The translations under genes were made by a program, and so were the position numbers. From Lachnospiraceae bacterium MD308 (GTDB lineage Bacteria; Bacillota; Clostridia; Lachnospirales; Lachnospiraceae), in contig KE159795.1 of the NCBI GenBank assembly GCA_000403475.2, positions 860,807-924,806 on the forward strand: a stretch of 64,000 nt of DNA, written 5' to 3'. The notes under the pieces were generated by a model. That model saw only the letters and a program-made list of their open reading frames with translations. It was not told the origin of the DNA and did no database searches. Of the stretch, positions 26,853 to 36,524 are shown piece after piece. The number at the start of each line of letters is the position of its first letter. The first letter of the stretch is position 1.

Positions 26853-28580
26853 TTACTTTTCTGCGGCAAATACATCCTTTAACTTTTCAAGCTTACTTTC
26901 TGAGTCTTTTAAAGAGTCCCCTTTAACCCCAAAGTAAAATTTAATCTTCGGCTCTGTTCCTGAAGGGCGCACACAGCACCATGCATCATCAGAAAGTTCA
27001 TAGTATAACACGTCGGAATCCGGCAGTCCCGTCACCGTCACCTCTCCGGTTATCATATTCTTCCTCGTATCCGTCTTATAATCCCGGACTGCAAGAACTT
27101 TTAAGCCGCCCATCTCCTTTGGCGGATTCTCCCTTTGCTCTCTCATCATGCGCCGGATCTTTTCGGCTCCATCAATTCCCTTAAACGTCAGCGTCTTCAA
27201 GCCCTCTCTGTAATAGCCGTATTTTTCATACATATCAGTCATTGCATCCCAGAGAGTCTTTCCCTTCGTCTTATAGTACGCCGCCGCTTCGCACAGAAGC
27301 ATCACTGCCACACAGGCATCCTTATCCCTCGCATATGTTCCTGCCAGACAGCCATAGCTTTCCTCCAGTCCAAATATGTAAGTATAGCTTTTCTGCTCCT
27401 CGAACAGCTTAATCTGCTCACCGATATACTTAAAACCTGTCAGCACCTCTATAAGAGCGGTATGATATTCGGCTGCAATCGCTTTCGCCATATCCGTCGT
27501 AACGATCGTCTCTACAAGCGCAGGATTTTTCGGCATCGTGCCGGTCTTTACCCGCTCCCTCAATATGTACTCTGCAATCAGCATCCCCGACATATTCCCG
27601 GTAAAGCTTACATATTCTCCGGTATCTGTATCCTTCGCATAGACGCCCAGCCGGTCCGCGTCCGGATCTGTAGCAAGTACAATATCTGCATCGATCTTTT
27701 TGGCAAGCTCAATCGCCAGTTCCCACGCCTTTTCATCCTCCGGATTCGGATATGCGACTGTCGGAAAGTTCCCGTCGGGCGCCTTCTGTTCCTCCACCAC
27801 ATAGACCTTCGCAAATCCAAGCTCCTTTAGAATCCGCCTTACCGGGATATTTCCCGTCCCATGCAGCGGCGTATATACAATCTTCATATCCTGCGCCGCT
27901 TCCCTTATAATCTCCGGGTGAATACTCTGCTCCCTAAGTCTTTTAAGATACAAATCGTCAAAAGAAGTCCCAATCACCTGAAATAGCCCTAAAACCCTCG
28001 CCTCATCCTCTTCCATCATCTTCACCTGGGAAAATTCCGTAACCTTTCCTACCTCGTCAAGAATATTCCTGTCATGAGGCGGAGTAATCTGCGCACCATC
28101 CTCCCAATACACCTTATATCCATTGTATTCTCTCGGATTATGGCTGGCGGTAATGACAATTCCTGCAATACAGCCAAGCTCACGTACTGCAAAGGAAAGC
28201 TCCGGCGTAGGCCTGAGACTCTCAAACAGGTATGTCTTAACCCCATTCGCATTAAGACACAGCGCCGCCTCCCTTGCGAATTCCGGGGACATACGCCTGG
28301 AGTCATAGGCGATGGCAACGCCCTTCCCCTGCCCTCTCTGGGAGACAATATAATTCGCCAGCCCTTGCGTGGCCTTGCGGACTGTGTAAATATTCATCCG
28401 GTTCGTCCCCGCACCAATCACACCTCTAAGCCCGCCTGTCCCGAACTCAAGCTGACGGTAAAACCTATCCTCAATCTCCTTCTCATCACCGCTTATCGCT
28501 TTTAGCTCCTCCCGCACAGACACATCAAAATATTCATCCGTACACCACGCATCATAAACTTCTTTGTAACCCACAGTCAT
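26853..28580 (-). CDS. Phosphoglucomutase/phosphomannomutase
   Basis: A 575-residue alpha-D-phosphohexomutase that moves phosphate between C1 and C6 of glucose or mannose. The active serine is in TASHNPREYNGYK, the metal loop is DPDADRLG, the sugar loop GLEESYGC and the phosphate loop RPSGTEPKIKFY. In this context it converts mannose-1-phosphate from GH130 to mannose-6-phosphate for the isomerase. Two starts are possible: ATG 28592 has no SD, and ATG 28580 has AAGGGGG very close (2-nt spacing); I prefer the second with limited certainty. Confidence 0.9.
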   Translation of the reverse strand: MTVGYKEVYDAWCTDEYFDVSVREELKAISGDEKEIEDRFYRQLEFGTGGLRGVIGAGTNRMNIYTVRKATQGLANYIVSQRGQGKGVAIAYDSRRMSPEFAREAALCLNANGVKTYLFESLRPTPELSFAVRELGCIAGIVITASHNPREYNGYKVYWEDGAQITPPHDRNILDEVGKVTEFSQVKMMEEDEARVLGLFQVIGTSFDDLYLKRLREQSIHPEIIREAAQDMKIVYTPLHGTGNIPVRRILKELGFAKVYVVEEQKAPDGNFPTVAYPNPEDEKAWELAIELAKKIDADIVLATDPDADRLGVYAKDTDTGEYVSFTGNMSGMLIAEYILRERVKTGTMPKNPALVETIVTTDMAKAIAAEYHTALIEVLTGFKYIGEQIKLFEEQKSYTYIFGLEESYGCLAGTYARDKDACVAVMLLCEAAAYYKTKGKTLWDAMTDMYEKYGYYREGLKTLTFKGIDGAEKIRRMMREQRENPPKEMGGLKVLAVRDYKTDTRKNMITGEVTVTGLPDSDVLYYELSDDAWCCVRPSGTEPKIKFYFGVKGDSLKDSESKLEKLKDVFAAEK

Positions 28581-28624
28581 ATCCCCCTTCATTTTTATCT
28601 AAGTCCTTGTATTTATTTAATTAA

Positions 28625-28653
28625 AATTTATCATCTTTTTAGCTAAGTGTCAA
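28625..28653 (-). promoter_or_regulatory. Promoter of the phosphohexomutase gene
   Basis: Perfect TTGACA (28653-28648), 17-nt spacer, TAAATT (28630-28625), about 45 nt before the start. The -10 region GATGATAAATT is the same as in the alpha-galactosidase promoter. Confidence 0.7.
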
Positions 28654-28687
28654 CTAATTTACTTTGTATTTTAAATATTAATTCGAC

Positions 28688-28735
28688 CAAAAAGATGCAA
28701 GACTCCATTTCCCAATACAGAGCCTTGCACCTTTT
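28688..28735 (-). terminator. Intrinsic terminator after alpha-galactosidase
   Basis: In minus-strand sense GGTGCAAGGCTC pairs with GAGTCTTGCATC (two G-U pairs), followed by CTTTTTGG, just after the alpha-galactosidase stop. It separates that gene from the mutase promoter. Confidence 0.75.
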
Positions 28736-28756
28736 ATTTTTATTAATTATTCAGCT

Positions 28757-30964
28757 TTACTTTTTTATATGATCTTCACTCTGCCGCACAAAGTGATACA
28801 GTCTGCTCATCCCATCGCCCTGTACAAAATCAATGATAAATCCGCCCTTCATCAGCATTTCCCCTGTATACACCTGTTCCGTACCTTCCAGTCTGTACAC
28901 TGCCTTACTGTCAAGCCCCAAAAGCTTAATCTTCTTTCCATGGAAAGTAGGAACACACTGTACCTGGACGAAAGTCATAAGCGCCTCGCTCTTATCCTTC
29001 GCCGCCACAAGATAGCAGTCGTACTTATGATTCTCCCTGTAGGACGCAATCCGGTAATAATCGCCTTCCCTTATCAGCTCATTATACTTGTGGTAATCTT
29101 TAATCTGCCCCGGAATCATCTCCCGGTCTTTTTCCGGAATCTTCGTGATATCCAGCTCATAACCAAAGGTTCCGGCAAGAGCCACATGCCCTCTCGTCTC
29201 AAACGGAGTATTCCGGCCTGTCATATGGTTCGGACAATCGCTTACATGTGCTCCCATCGTGGACAGCGGATAGATAAGCGCTGTGCCTTCCTGGATTGCC
29301 AGCCGCTCCACGGCGTCTGTATTATCACTGCACCAGATCTGCGGGCTGTAATAGAGCATCCCCGGGTCAAACCGTCCGCCCCCGCTGGAACAGTTTTCAA
29401 GAAGCAGCCCGGGAAATTCTGACACCAGACGCTCCTGCATCTCATACAGCCCAAGCACATACCGGTGGAATAGCTCCTGCTGGGAATCCCGCTCAAGATA
29501 GCTGCTTCCCAAATCGCTTAACTGGCGGTTCATATCCCATTTTACATAAGAGATGGGCGCGCTCCTTAGAATCTTAGCCACACACTCATAGGCATAATCT
29601 ACCACCTCAGGGTTGGATAAGTCAAGCACATACTGCGCCCTGCTCTGGGTCGCCTGCCTTCCCGGGATATGAATCGCCCACTCTGGATGCTCCCGGTACA
29701 GCATAGAATCCGGCGAGATCATCTCCGGTTCAAACCAGATACCGAACTCCAGGCCAATTTCCCTCACCTCGTCCACAAGATATTTGAGACCGCCCTTGAG
29801 CTTATCCTCATTTACCGTCCAGTCCCCCAGAGAACTGTCGTCATTATCGCGCTTTCCGAACCAGCCGTCGTCCATGACAAGCATCTCGATTCCCGCTTTT
29901 TTGGCTTCTCTGGCAATATCTAAAAGCTTTTCCGTATCAAAATCAAAGTACGTCGCCTCCCAGTTGTTAATCAACACAGGTCTTTTTTTGTGCAGATACG
30001 GGCTGCGAATCAGATGCTTCCGATAGAAATCATGGAAGGAGCGGCTCATCTTCCCAAACCCTTCGCCTGAAAATGTAAGCACAACCTCCGGCGCCTGAAA
30101 TTCCTCTCCTCCCCGCAGATTCCAGCAGAAATCCTCGCCGTTTATCCCCATGACCATGCGCACCGCATCATGCTGGTTTAGCTCCGCCTCCGCAATAAAA
30201 TTACCGGAATACACAAAATTCATAGCGTATACACGTCCCTGCTGCTCCGTCGTCTGAGGCGTAACGAGTGCCAGAAATGGGTGCTCCTGATGGCTCGATT
30301 CCCCTTTTGCAGAAGATACCATCTGCTTTCCGTAGGTAATCCTCCTTCTCTGGACGCCCCGCTCTCTCGCCCATCCGCCAACAAGCGTGACCATCTCAAA
30401 TTCTTCATCATCCATGTCCAGACAGGCCGAAAGCACTTTTTCAATCCGAAGACACTCTTCCCCTTCGTTGATGAGCCTGACACTTCTTGTGATAATGTCT
30501 TCCTCTTCAAAGACAGAATAGGAAAGGATAACTCTAAGATTCAGCACCTTGTCCACACACACAAGCTCTAAAGTCTCCGTCTCATCCTCTGTCCCGAAAG
30601 ATGCCGGCAATCCGTTAAGCTTCGGCTTGCCTTTCCTGATCCGGTGGGAATCATATAAAATCTCACATCCCCGGCATCCCGCACTGCCCCTGACGTCAAG
30701 GCAGCTCTCCCGGTAATCCCCGATTCCCCCTGTAGGATACTCGGCAGGAAAAAAGTCTAAGAAAGACGACTTCTCTCTCGGCAGTGCTGACGGCGTAAGG
30801 GGACGCTCCCCTGTCCGCAGCAGATAGAATACATCCCCGCTCTCCATGTAATCTCCGTAGTACGCATGTCCCACATACCCCTCCGGCGTCAACCCGATTA
30901 TGTACGTCGTGTGCTTCGTATCCAGTTTAAATATTCTTCGCTCTTCATCATATCTAATCGCCAT
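28757..30964 (-). CDS. GH36 alpha-galactosidase
   Basis: A 735-residue cytoplasmic alpha-galactosidase that removes alpha-1,6-galactose from galactomannan oligosaccharides or raffinose-type sugars. It has the GH36 N-terminal beta-sandwich and a TIM barrel with LVMDDGWFGKRDND, the nucleophile Asp477 in YVKWDMNR and the acid/base Asp547 in CSDNTD, plus the galactose-binding CSSGGGRFDPG. No signal peptide, so it acts on imported sugars. It is transcribed alone from its own promoter and has its own terminator. Confidence 0.93.
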   Translation of the reverse strand: MAIRYDEERRIFKLDTKHTTYIIGLTPEGYVGHAYYGDYMESGDVFYLLRTGERPLTPSALPREKSSFLDFFPAEYPTGGIGDYRESCLDVRGSAGCRGCEILYDSHRIRKGKPKLNGLPASFGTEDETETLELVCVDKVLNLRVILSYSVFEEEDIITRSVRLINEGEECLRIEKVLSACLDMDDEEFEMVTLVGGWARERGVQRRRITYGKQMVSSAKGESSHQEHPFLALVTPQTTEQQGRVYAMNFVYSGNFIAEAELNQHDAVRMVMGINGEDFCWNLRGGEEFQAPEVVLTFSGEGFGKMSRSFHDFYRKHLIRSPYLHKKRPVLINNWEATYFDFDTEKLLDIAREAKKAGIEMLVMDDGWFGKRDNDDSSLGDWTVNEDKLKGGLKYLVDEVREIGLEFGIWFEPEMISPDSMLYREHPEWAIHIPGRQATQSRAQYVLDLSNPEVVDYAYECVAKILRSAPISYVKWDMNRQLSDLGSSYLERDSQQELFHRYVLGLYEMQERLVSEFPGLLLENCSSGGGRFDPGMLYYSPQIWCSDNTDAVERLAIQEGTALIYPLSTMGAHVSDCPNHMTGRNTPFETRGHVALAGTFGYELDITKIPEKDREMIPGQIKDYHKYNELIREGDYYRIASYRENHKYDCYLVAAKDKSEALMTFVQVQCVPTFHGKKIKLLGLDSKAVYRLEGTEQVYTGEMLMKGGFIIDFVQGDGMSRLYHFVRQSEDHIKK

Positions 30965-31002
30965 CTTATGTCCTCCACCTGTTAATTTTCATCAATATGA
31001 CG

Positions 31003-31031
31003 AATTTATCATCATTCTATTTCAATGTCAA
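31003..31031 (-). promoter_or_regulatory. Promoter of the alpha-galactosidase gene
   Basis: Perfect TTGACA (31031-31026), 17-nt spacer, TAAATT (31008-31003) on the minus strand, about 40 nt before the start. Confidence 0.7.
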
Positions 31032-31075
31032 CACATTTTCAATTGTACAACTCTTGTTTTTCTTTAAAACAGCCG

Positions 31076-31104
31076 TTGAAAATACATTCATTTTCAGCGA
31101 TAAT
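31076..31104 (+). promoter_or_regulatory. Promoter of the small plus-strand gene
   Basis: TTGAAA (31076-31081), 17-nt spacer, GATAAT (31099-31104), divergent from the alpha-galactosidase promoter. Confidence 0.5.
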
Positions 31105-31150
31105 AATCACAGGATATTAACACAGCACAGACAGGAGGAGGTCAATTGCC

Positions 31151-31501
31151 ATGATATCAGAACGCATTTTAAAATATCCGGGTTTTCTCTATGAGCTTAA
31201 GGGAACGCATTACTTTTTAGGGAAATGGATCTGCAAAGAATGTACAGATGTGAATGCCGCTGACTGCGTGTTTATGTACCGCATGAGCAGGAGAGCCAAA
31301 GAAGAGGCGGAGACAAATATGTATTTCCAGAAAATCCGGGCCTTCGCTGATTTTGCCCTGGAGGTTCCATATAATCCGGCTAAGATAAAATCAGATCTAA
31401 CCAGTCTTCTCGATGGACTTTCCGACGCAGAGCTTTCCTCTTTGAAAGAACAGTTAGATAACTTTGAAGAGGATTTTGGAAAATACTGCGGCAAGCTTTA
31501 A
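31151..31501 (+). CDS. Small hypothetical cytoplasmic protein
   Basis: A 116-residue protein I do not recognise. A strong AGGAGGAGG precedes the ATG. It is charged and mostly helical by eye, has three cysteines in the first half (one in WICKECTD) and an acidic, leucine-spaced C-terminal helix (SDAELSSLKEQLDNFEEDF). No membrane segment. It has its own promoter and a terminator shared with the convergent FNT-like gene. Confidence 0.65.
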   Translation: MISERILKYPGFLYELKGTHYFLGKWICKECTDVNAADCVFMYRMSRRAKEEAETNMYFQKIRAFADFALEVPYNPAKIKSDLTSLLDGLSDAELSSLKEQLDNFEEDFGKYCGKL

Positions 31502-31506
31502 GATTG

Positions 31507-31575
31507 AAAAAAGGGCTGTAACAGGATACGTATGTTTGCTTGTCATACTGATATCCCAAAACAGCCCTTTCTCTA
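31507..31575. terminator. Terminator between convergent genes
   Basis: AAAAAGGGCTGT pairs with ACAGCCCTTT across a long (about 40-nt) loop, followed by CTCTATTTTT. It lies between the small gene and the FNT-like gene. Confidence 0.6.
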
Positions 31576-32142
31576 TTTTTCGTCTTTGACAAGATAGTGG
31601 GCTGCAATAGACCCAACCGAATTTCCCGCCACGACACAGAGGAATTTCCCTGCATTTATCACACTAAAATTAACGGCAAGATATGGAAAATCTGCGATAC
31701 AATGCTCGTATCCCGACAGGATAAATACCATGATGCAAAAAACTGTGATCAAAGTATTTTTACAATATACAGCAATAAACATAAGGACGCCGCAAAAACA
31801 CCCAAAGATAAACATTGCAAGAAAACTTGCAGAAAACTTGTTCTCCGATACATTTATAAATTTTTCCATCACGTCTCCCCGCTGGGACGCAATGGCAAGA
31901 GTCGGCACCAGAACTCCCGCAAGATTCCATAAAAGCATCACTCCCAAATCCTTCACCGGAACTGTCCGCACAAAACCAATCTTACCTGTGTACAATTTCA
32001 ATCCGCAGTGAATGATCGTAAGAAGCGCCAGCGAAAAGAGCATCGCCCCTGCATAGCGGTTCTCTGACATCGTGTTTATCACAACGCCGATTCCCACCAG
32101 CATACCGCTTAAAATTGACTGCCTGATTATCGTATTCATCAT
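31573..32142 (-). CDS. Compact FNT-family (formate/nitrite channel-like) membrane protein
   Basis: A 189-residue protein with about six membrane segments. FNT-like features are SGMLVGIGVVINTM, the FSLALLTIIHCGLKLYTG region, the SGYEHCIADFPYLAV motif and VVAGNSVGSIA. FNT channels are normally 250-290 residues, so this one is short and lacks the usual loops. Substrate unknown. It overlaps coaBC by 4 bp and is probably co-transcribed with it. Confidence 0.72.
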   Translation of the reverse strand: MMNTIIRQSILSGMLVGIGVVINTMSENRYAGAMLFSLALLTIIHCGLKLYTGKIGFVRTVPVKDLGVMLLWNLAGVLVPTLAIASQRGDVMEKFINVSENKFSASFLAMFIFGCFCGVLMFIAVYCKNTLITVFCIMVFILSGYEHCIADFPYLAVNFSVINAGKFLCVVAGNSVGSIAAHYLVKDEK

Positions 32143-33341
32143 ATATTTCTCCTATGAATCTCTAATATCTTATCAATAATGCACATTGCAACCTGCTCCT
32201 TCTCCATCATCGGCAGCTCCTCCTGAAAGTCCTTCCCGATCAAAGTGACAATGTTCGTGTCTGTCTCAAATCCCGCACCCTGAACCTTTAAGTTGTTGGC
32301 CACAATCATATCCAGGTTCTTCTTCTCAAGCTTTTTCCTGGAATTCTCAAGCATATGCTCCGTTTCCATAGAAAACCCGCACAAAAATTGCCCGTCTCTC
32401 TTATGGCCGCCCAGATAGCCTAAGATGTCGTCCGTCCGCTCTAACTCAATCGCCATCTGTCCATCCGCTTTTTTTACTTTCTCCTCCGCTACATGCCGGG
32501 GACGGTAATCTGCAACGGCAGCCGCTTTGATGACAATATCCGTCTTTTCACTTCTTGAGACAACCGCATCATACATCTCCTTTGCAGACACAACAGGAAC
32601 CACATTCACAAACATCGGCGCCTTAAGCGCAGTCTTTCCTGTCACAAGAGTGACGGACGCCCCGCGAAGCATACACATCCTGGCAACACCGTATCCCATC
32701 TTACCAGAAGAATGATTCGTAATATAACGCACAGGATCAACCGCCTCCTGGGTAGGGCCTGCCGTAACCAGCACTTTCAGTCCTTCCATATCTTTAGGAA
32801 ATGCACAGGCCTTATAAACGTACTCGGCAAGAACCTCCGGCTCTAACATCTTGCCTGCACCCACATCTTTGCAGGCAAGATATCCACTGTCCGGCTCTGC
32901 AATCTCCACGCCGTACCGGCGCAGATCTTTCAGATTATCCTGAGTCACCGGATTCTCGTACATAGCTGTATTCATGGCAGGCGCAACAATCTTCGGACAT
33001 CGGCAGGCAAGCACCGTCGTTGTCAGCATATCGTCCGCAATGCCGTGGGCTAACTTTGCTATCACATTGGCCGTGGCCGGGGCGATGATCACTGCATCCG
33101 CCGCCTTTGCAAGAGCCACGTGCTCCACCTGAAACTCAAAGTTCCGGTCGAAGGTATCCGAAACACACTTGTACCCTGTCAATGACTCAAAGGTAATCGG
33201 ATTGATAAAATTCTTTGCATTCTCCGTCATGAGAACACGCACCCTGGCGCCGGCCTTCACAAGAAGGCTGGCGAGAGACGCGCTCTTATAGGCGGCAATG
33301 CCGCCAGTGACACCAAGGAGAATGGTCTTTCCCTTTAACAT
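32139..33341 (-). CDS. coaBC: Phosphopantothenoylcysteine decarboxylase / phosphopantothenate-cysteine ligase
   Basis: Two consecutive steps of coenzyme A synthesis in one 400-residue protein. The N-terminal flavin decarboxylase CoaC has LLGVTGGIAAYKS, the His in FQVEHVALAKAAD, and PAMNTAMYENP. The C-terminal ligase CoaB has VLVTAGPTQEAVDPVRYIT followed by NHSSGKMG and the KKADGQMAIELERTDDIL block. It begins 19 bp after the transglutaminase-like surface gene and overlaps the FNT-like gene. Confidence 0.95.
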   Translation of the reverse strand: MLKGKTILLGVTGGIAAYKSASLASLLVKAGARVRVLMTENAKNFINPITFESLTGYKCVSDTFDRNFEFQVEHVALAKAADAVIIAPATANVIAKLAHGIADDMLTTTVLACRCPKIVAPAMNTAMYENPVTQDNLKDLRRYGVEIAEPDSGYLACKDVGAGKMLEPEVLAEYVYKACAFPKDMEGLKVLVTAGPTQEAVDPVRYITNHSSGKMGYGVARMCMLRGASVTLVTGKTALKAPMFVNVVPVVSAKEMYDAVVSRSEKTDIVIKAAAVADYRPRHVAEEKVKKADGQMAIELERTDDILGYLGGHKRDGQFLCGFSMETEHMLENSRKKLEKKNLDMIVANNLKVQGAGFETDTNIVTLIGKDFQEELPMMEKEQVAMCIIDKILEIHRRNI

Positions 33342-33360
33342 AGTTTCATTCCCCTTACGT

Positions 33361-36300
33361 CTATTGGATTTTTATAGTTATACTCTTTTTCTTTCCGCTT
33401 CCATCTGCTGCCAATGCCGTAATCTTGACTTTCTTACCTTTCATCTTCGGTTTTGCAGAGACCTTTCCTGATTTGGACACTGCCGCAACTTTCGGATTGC
33501 TGCTGCTCCAGATTACCGCTTTATTCGCACCTTTGGTTGCTTTTACTTTAGCTTTTAGTTTTATTGATTTTCCTGCCTTTACTTTCTTCTTTCCGGATAT
33601 AGAAACGCTCTTTACCACGCCCTTCATAGACTTAATTGTAACAGAGCCTTTCGCACCGCTGCCGTCCTTTGCAACTGCAGTAATCACCGCTTTCTTGCCG
33701 CCGCTCTTCTTCAATACAGTAACTTTTCCGTTCTGGTCAACCTTGGCCACCTTCGTATTGCTGCTGCGCCATGTCACCCCTTTATTCGTCGCATTACTCG
33801 GGGATACAGCTGCTTTTAGAGTCACTTTCTTCCCCGCTGCAATCTTTCCGGATAACGGCGTGGTAATACTGATCGACGACACCTTCACAACAGTATCCTT
33901 AAGAGCCGCAATTTCCTGCTCCTGTGTCTCTCCACATGAGGAGCATACACGCTCTTGCCTTCCCGGAACGCCGATCTGCGGATTCTTCTTAGTCACCCAT
34001 GCACCGAAAGAGTGACCTGTCGGCGGCAGCTCTACCCGGCCGCTAAGTGTTAGCCCGCAGGCAGAGCAGTGACTTCCCTCTGTAAATCCCGACTTCGTGC
34101 AGGTTGCCTTGACTGCTTCATCAGTAACTTCCGTATGGCCTTTAGCCGGAATCCTTTCCTGTCCTTCCAATACCAGCCAGCATCTTTCACAGGAAACGCC
34201 TGCAGTTCTTCCATCCCTTGTACAAGTCGCTTCTCTTTCTTCTATTTCGACAGGCTCATGTACATGACCCGCTTCTACCTGGGGAATGACCTGTACATCC
34301 TTAATCTCATCACATTTTCCGCAGTGGATAGACTTCTGTCCGTCTTTCTCCTCTGTTGCAGGCTCATCCACCGTATATTCCGTATCCCACTCATGGTCGG
34401 TTGCCGGAATCACTTGCTGCTTTGTGAAAACCTCACCGCATACACTGCAATGACTTCCTTCCGTCTTTCCTTCTTCGGTACAGGTTGCTTCTACTCTTTC
34501 GTCTATAACTACTGTATGAGGCCCTTTTTCTATAGGTCTTCCTTTTGCAATCTCTTTCTCGCAATTTAAGCAATACGTATCTCCCGTATAGCCCTCACTT
34601 TTACAATCTGCATCCTTCTTATTTCGTATTTCTGTTTTTGCGTGTGGGCATTCACCCCACTGCGCATACAATGTAAGCTTCTCACTATCCGATGACGCCT
34701 GATAATTGATTTTAGCTCCATCGGCATATGACGTTCCGCTTCCATCCTGTTTCGTATTCCAACCCCTGAATTGATTTTCCCCATTCACGAATTGATTGTC
34801 TTTCAGAGTATATTCCTCTCCTGATTTAAGAAACTTCATATCCTCCATACTGCCGCTTGAAGCACCGTTTCCGTCAAAATGGATGGTGCATAGGTTCGGC
34901 TTCGTATCTCCGGTTAATCGTTCCACTGTATGAATTGTTCCAGATTCATTTGGACTTTCTGATAAAACATACTGAAGGTCACCGGATGGAGTAATATTTA
35001 TTCCATAAATCCTTCCGGTTTCCTTCTGAGCTTCTTCTAATTGAAACACTGTTTTACTTTCTTTTGTGTCAATATTAAAATTATAGACAGCCGTACTTCC
35101 AGAATAATAGTATTTCCCGCCAAATGCACCTGTTCCTACATATTTATTCTGCCAAGAATAGTTTGGCCGACCAATAACATCCCACTTATCTTTAATCTCA
35201 ACAACTATCTCTCCCTCAGTAAATTTCTCTCCATCGCAAATATATTGACAAATAGCATCTGTTCCATTAAAACCATACCAAGAACCATCCACATAATCAA
35301 AACCAACATCTACACTGTCCCAAAGATATGAATCATATGACGTATTTGATGCTGCTGTTGCCAACACAGAACCTGTGAGCACCCAGTCATCCTGTTTAAA
35401 ATGTGTATCTGCGTTTTCACTTGTCTTATAAGTTTTAAAGAAATGTGTACTCTTCATAAAAAAAATATGCTTTGCTCTTCCCAACATATCCTTAAGCGGA
35501 TCATTCCAGGTCACATCTACATGATAGTAGTTGTCTCCTACCTTTATCATATTCCATGCATGATTAACAGACGCACTTGTTACCATCTCACAGGTAACAC
35601 CCAACTGCCGCGTCAACTCCAAAAAAGCAAGAGCGTAGCCTTGGCAGACAGCCTCTTTATCAACCAATGCACCATATGAAGAATGTGCATTAGATGCTCC
35701 GCTAACATATTGACAATTACGTGCCAGATAATCATTCACATAAAGCGCTTTCTCCATATCACTCCAGGAACTATCCGCACCTCTCATAATGTCGGCTATA
35801 GCTCTGTCGTATGCTTCTAATTGCTGCATAACCTTATTTTTGTCAAAAGTAGTATCATAATTCATATTTACAGTAGATACTATTCCCGTAGTAGGATTAT
35901 AAGCGTAACTACTCTTGGGCAGATAAAAGTACCTTGGATGTGTGTTTATCGTTTCCTGATAAATTCTTTGCACTTCTTCTGGACTAAGCTTATAAACGGA
36001 TAAATCACAGCTCTCCGCAAAAGAATCCCACGCTGCTATCAACGCTTTCTGCACTTCTATTTCTTTACCAGAATCCACTGTCGAACGGCTCTTTCTCGAT
36101 GTACTTTCCGCTTTCGGGAATCCGCCTTCCTGTATGATGCCGTCAGACAAGTCCACAAAATCTTTCTGAACTTCCCCGTCATTTCCTGTAGCTCCATCCT
36201 CCTGAACTGTCGGCTCTGACGCATAGACATCCGTCTGTGCTCCCACAGCACATATTCCCACACTTAAAAATAATGCTAAGATTAATTTCTTCACCAACAT
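33361..36300 (-). CDS. Secreted transglutaminase-like protein with CxxC repeats and Big_2 domains
   Basis: A 979-residue exported protein. Order of parts: signal peptide (1-28); transglutaminase-like domain with triad Cys219 (EAVCQGYA), His247 (SVNHAWNMI) and Asp262 (HVDVTWND); an InlB-type Flg_new repeat (about 470-550, IHFDGNGASSGS to LTLYAQW); four to five CxxC-containing repeats of about 45 residues (EATCTEEGKTEGSHCSVCG type); and two bacterial Ig-like group 2 domains up to the lysine-rich end (GSGKKKSITIKIQ). No LPXTG or other sorting signal is present. The catalytic domain could cleave or cross-link proteins at the surface. Modules are shared with the protein at 39833-42253. Confidence 0.85.
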   Translation of the reverse strand: MLVKKLILALFLSVGICAVGAQTDVYASEPTVQEDGATGNDGEVQKDFVDLSDGIIQEGGFPKAESTSRKSRSTVDSGKEIEVQKALIAAWDSFAESCDLSVYKLSPEEVQRIYQETINTHPRYFYLPKSSYAYNPTTGIVSTVNMNYDTTFDKNKVMQQLEAYDRAIADIMRGADSSWSDMEKALYVNDYLARNCQYVSGASNAHSSYGALVDKEAVCQGYALAFLELTRQLGVTCEMVTSASVNHAWNMIKVGDNYYHVDVTWNDPLKDMLGRAKHIFFMKSTHFFKTYKTSENADTHFKQDDWVLTGSVLATAASNTSYDSYLWDSVDVGFDYVDGSWYGFNGTDAICQYICDGEKFTEGEIVVEIKDKWDVIGRPNYSWQNKYVGTGAFGGKYYYSGSTAVYNFNIDTKESKTVFQLEEAQKETGRIYGINITPSGDLQYVLSESPNESGTIHTVERLTGDTKPNLCTIHFDGNGASSGSMEDMKFLKSGEEYTLKDNQFVNGENQFRGWNTKQDGSGTSYADGAKINYQASSDSEKLTLYAQWGECPHAKTEIRNKKDADCKSEGYTGDTYCLNCEKEIAKGRPIEKGPHTVVIDERVEATCTEEGKTEGSHCSVCGEVFTKQQVIPATDHEWDTEYTVDEPATEEKDGQKSIHCGKCDEIKDVQVIPQVEAGHVHEPVEIEEREATCTRDGRTAGVSCERCWLVLEGQERIPAKGHTEVTDEAVKATCTKSGFTEGSHCSACGLTLSGRVELPPTGHSFGAWVTKKNPQIGVPGRQERVCSSCGETQEQEIAALKDTVVKVSSISITTPLSGKIAAGKKVTLKAAVSPSNATNKGVTWRSSNTKVAKVDQNGKVTVLKKSGGKKAVITAVAKDGSGAKGSVTIKSMKGVVKSVSISGKKKVKAGKSIKLKAKVKATKGANKAVIWSSSNPKVAAVSKSGKVSAKPKMKGKKVKITALAADGSGKKKSITIKIQ

Positions 36301-36458
36301 TGCTCACTCCTCATATAATAATTTATACTATTATATCAGATACAAAGCAGATTTTCACCATCCGATTTTAATCAATTGAAATAAATACAAAGAAACATTG
36401 GTGAAATTAATTCTATAGATTTTATCTATAATTGTTGTCTTTTATAGCATACATATAT

Positions 36459-36487
36459 TTGACAATCATCTTTTTCACCTTTACACT
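36459..36487 (+). promoter_or_regulatory. Promoter of the double-cubane protein gene
   Basis: Perfect TTGACA (36459-36464), 17-nt spacer, TACACT (36482-36487), about 38 nt before the ATG at 36525. Confidence 0.6.
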
Positions 36488-36524
36488 TATATTAATATAC
36501 TTTAGAACAGAAAGGATAAACTGT

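Noticed and set aside
36432-36524. A hydrophobic leader on the double-cubane protein
   Set aside because: The family is cytoplasmic; this stretch contains the TTGACA-N17-TACACT promoter, and ATG 36525 has its own SD.
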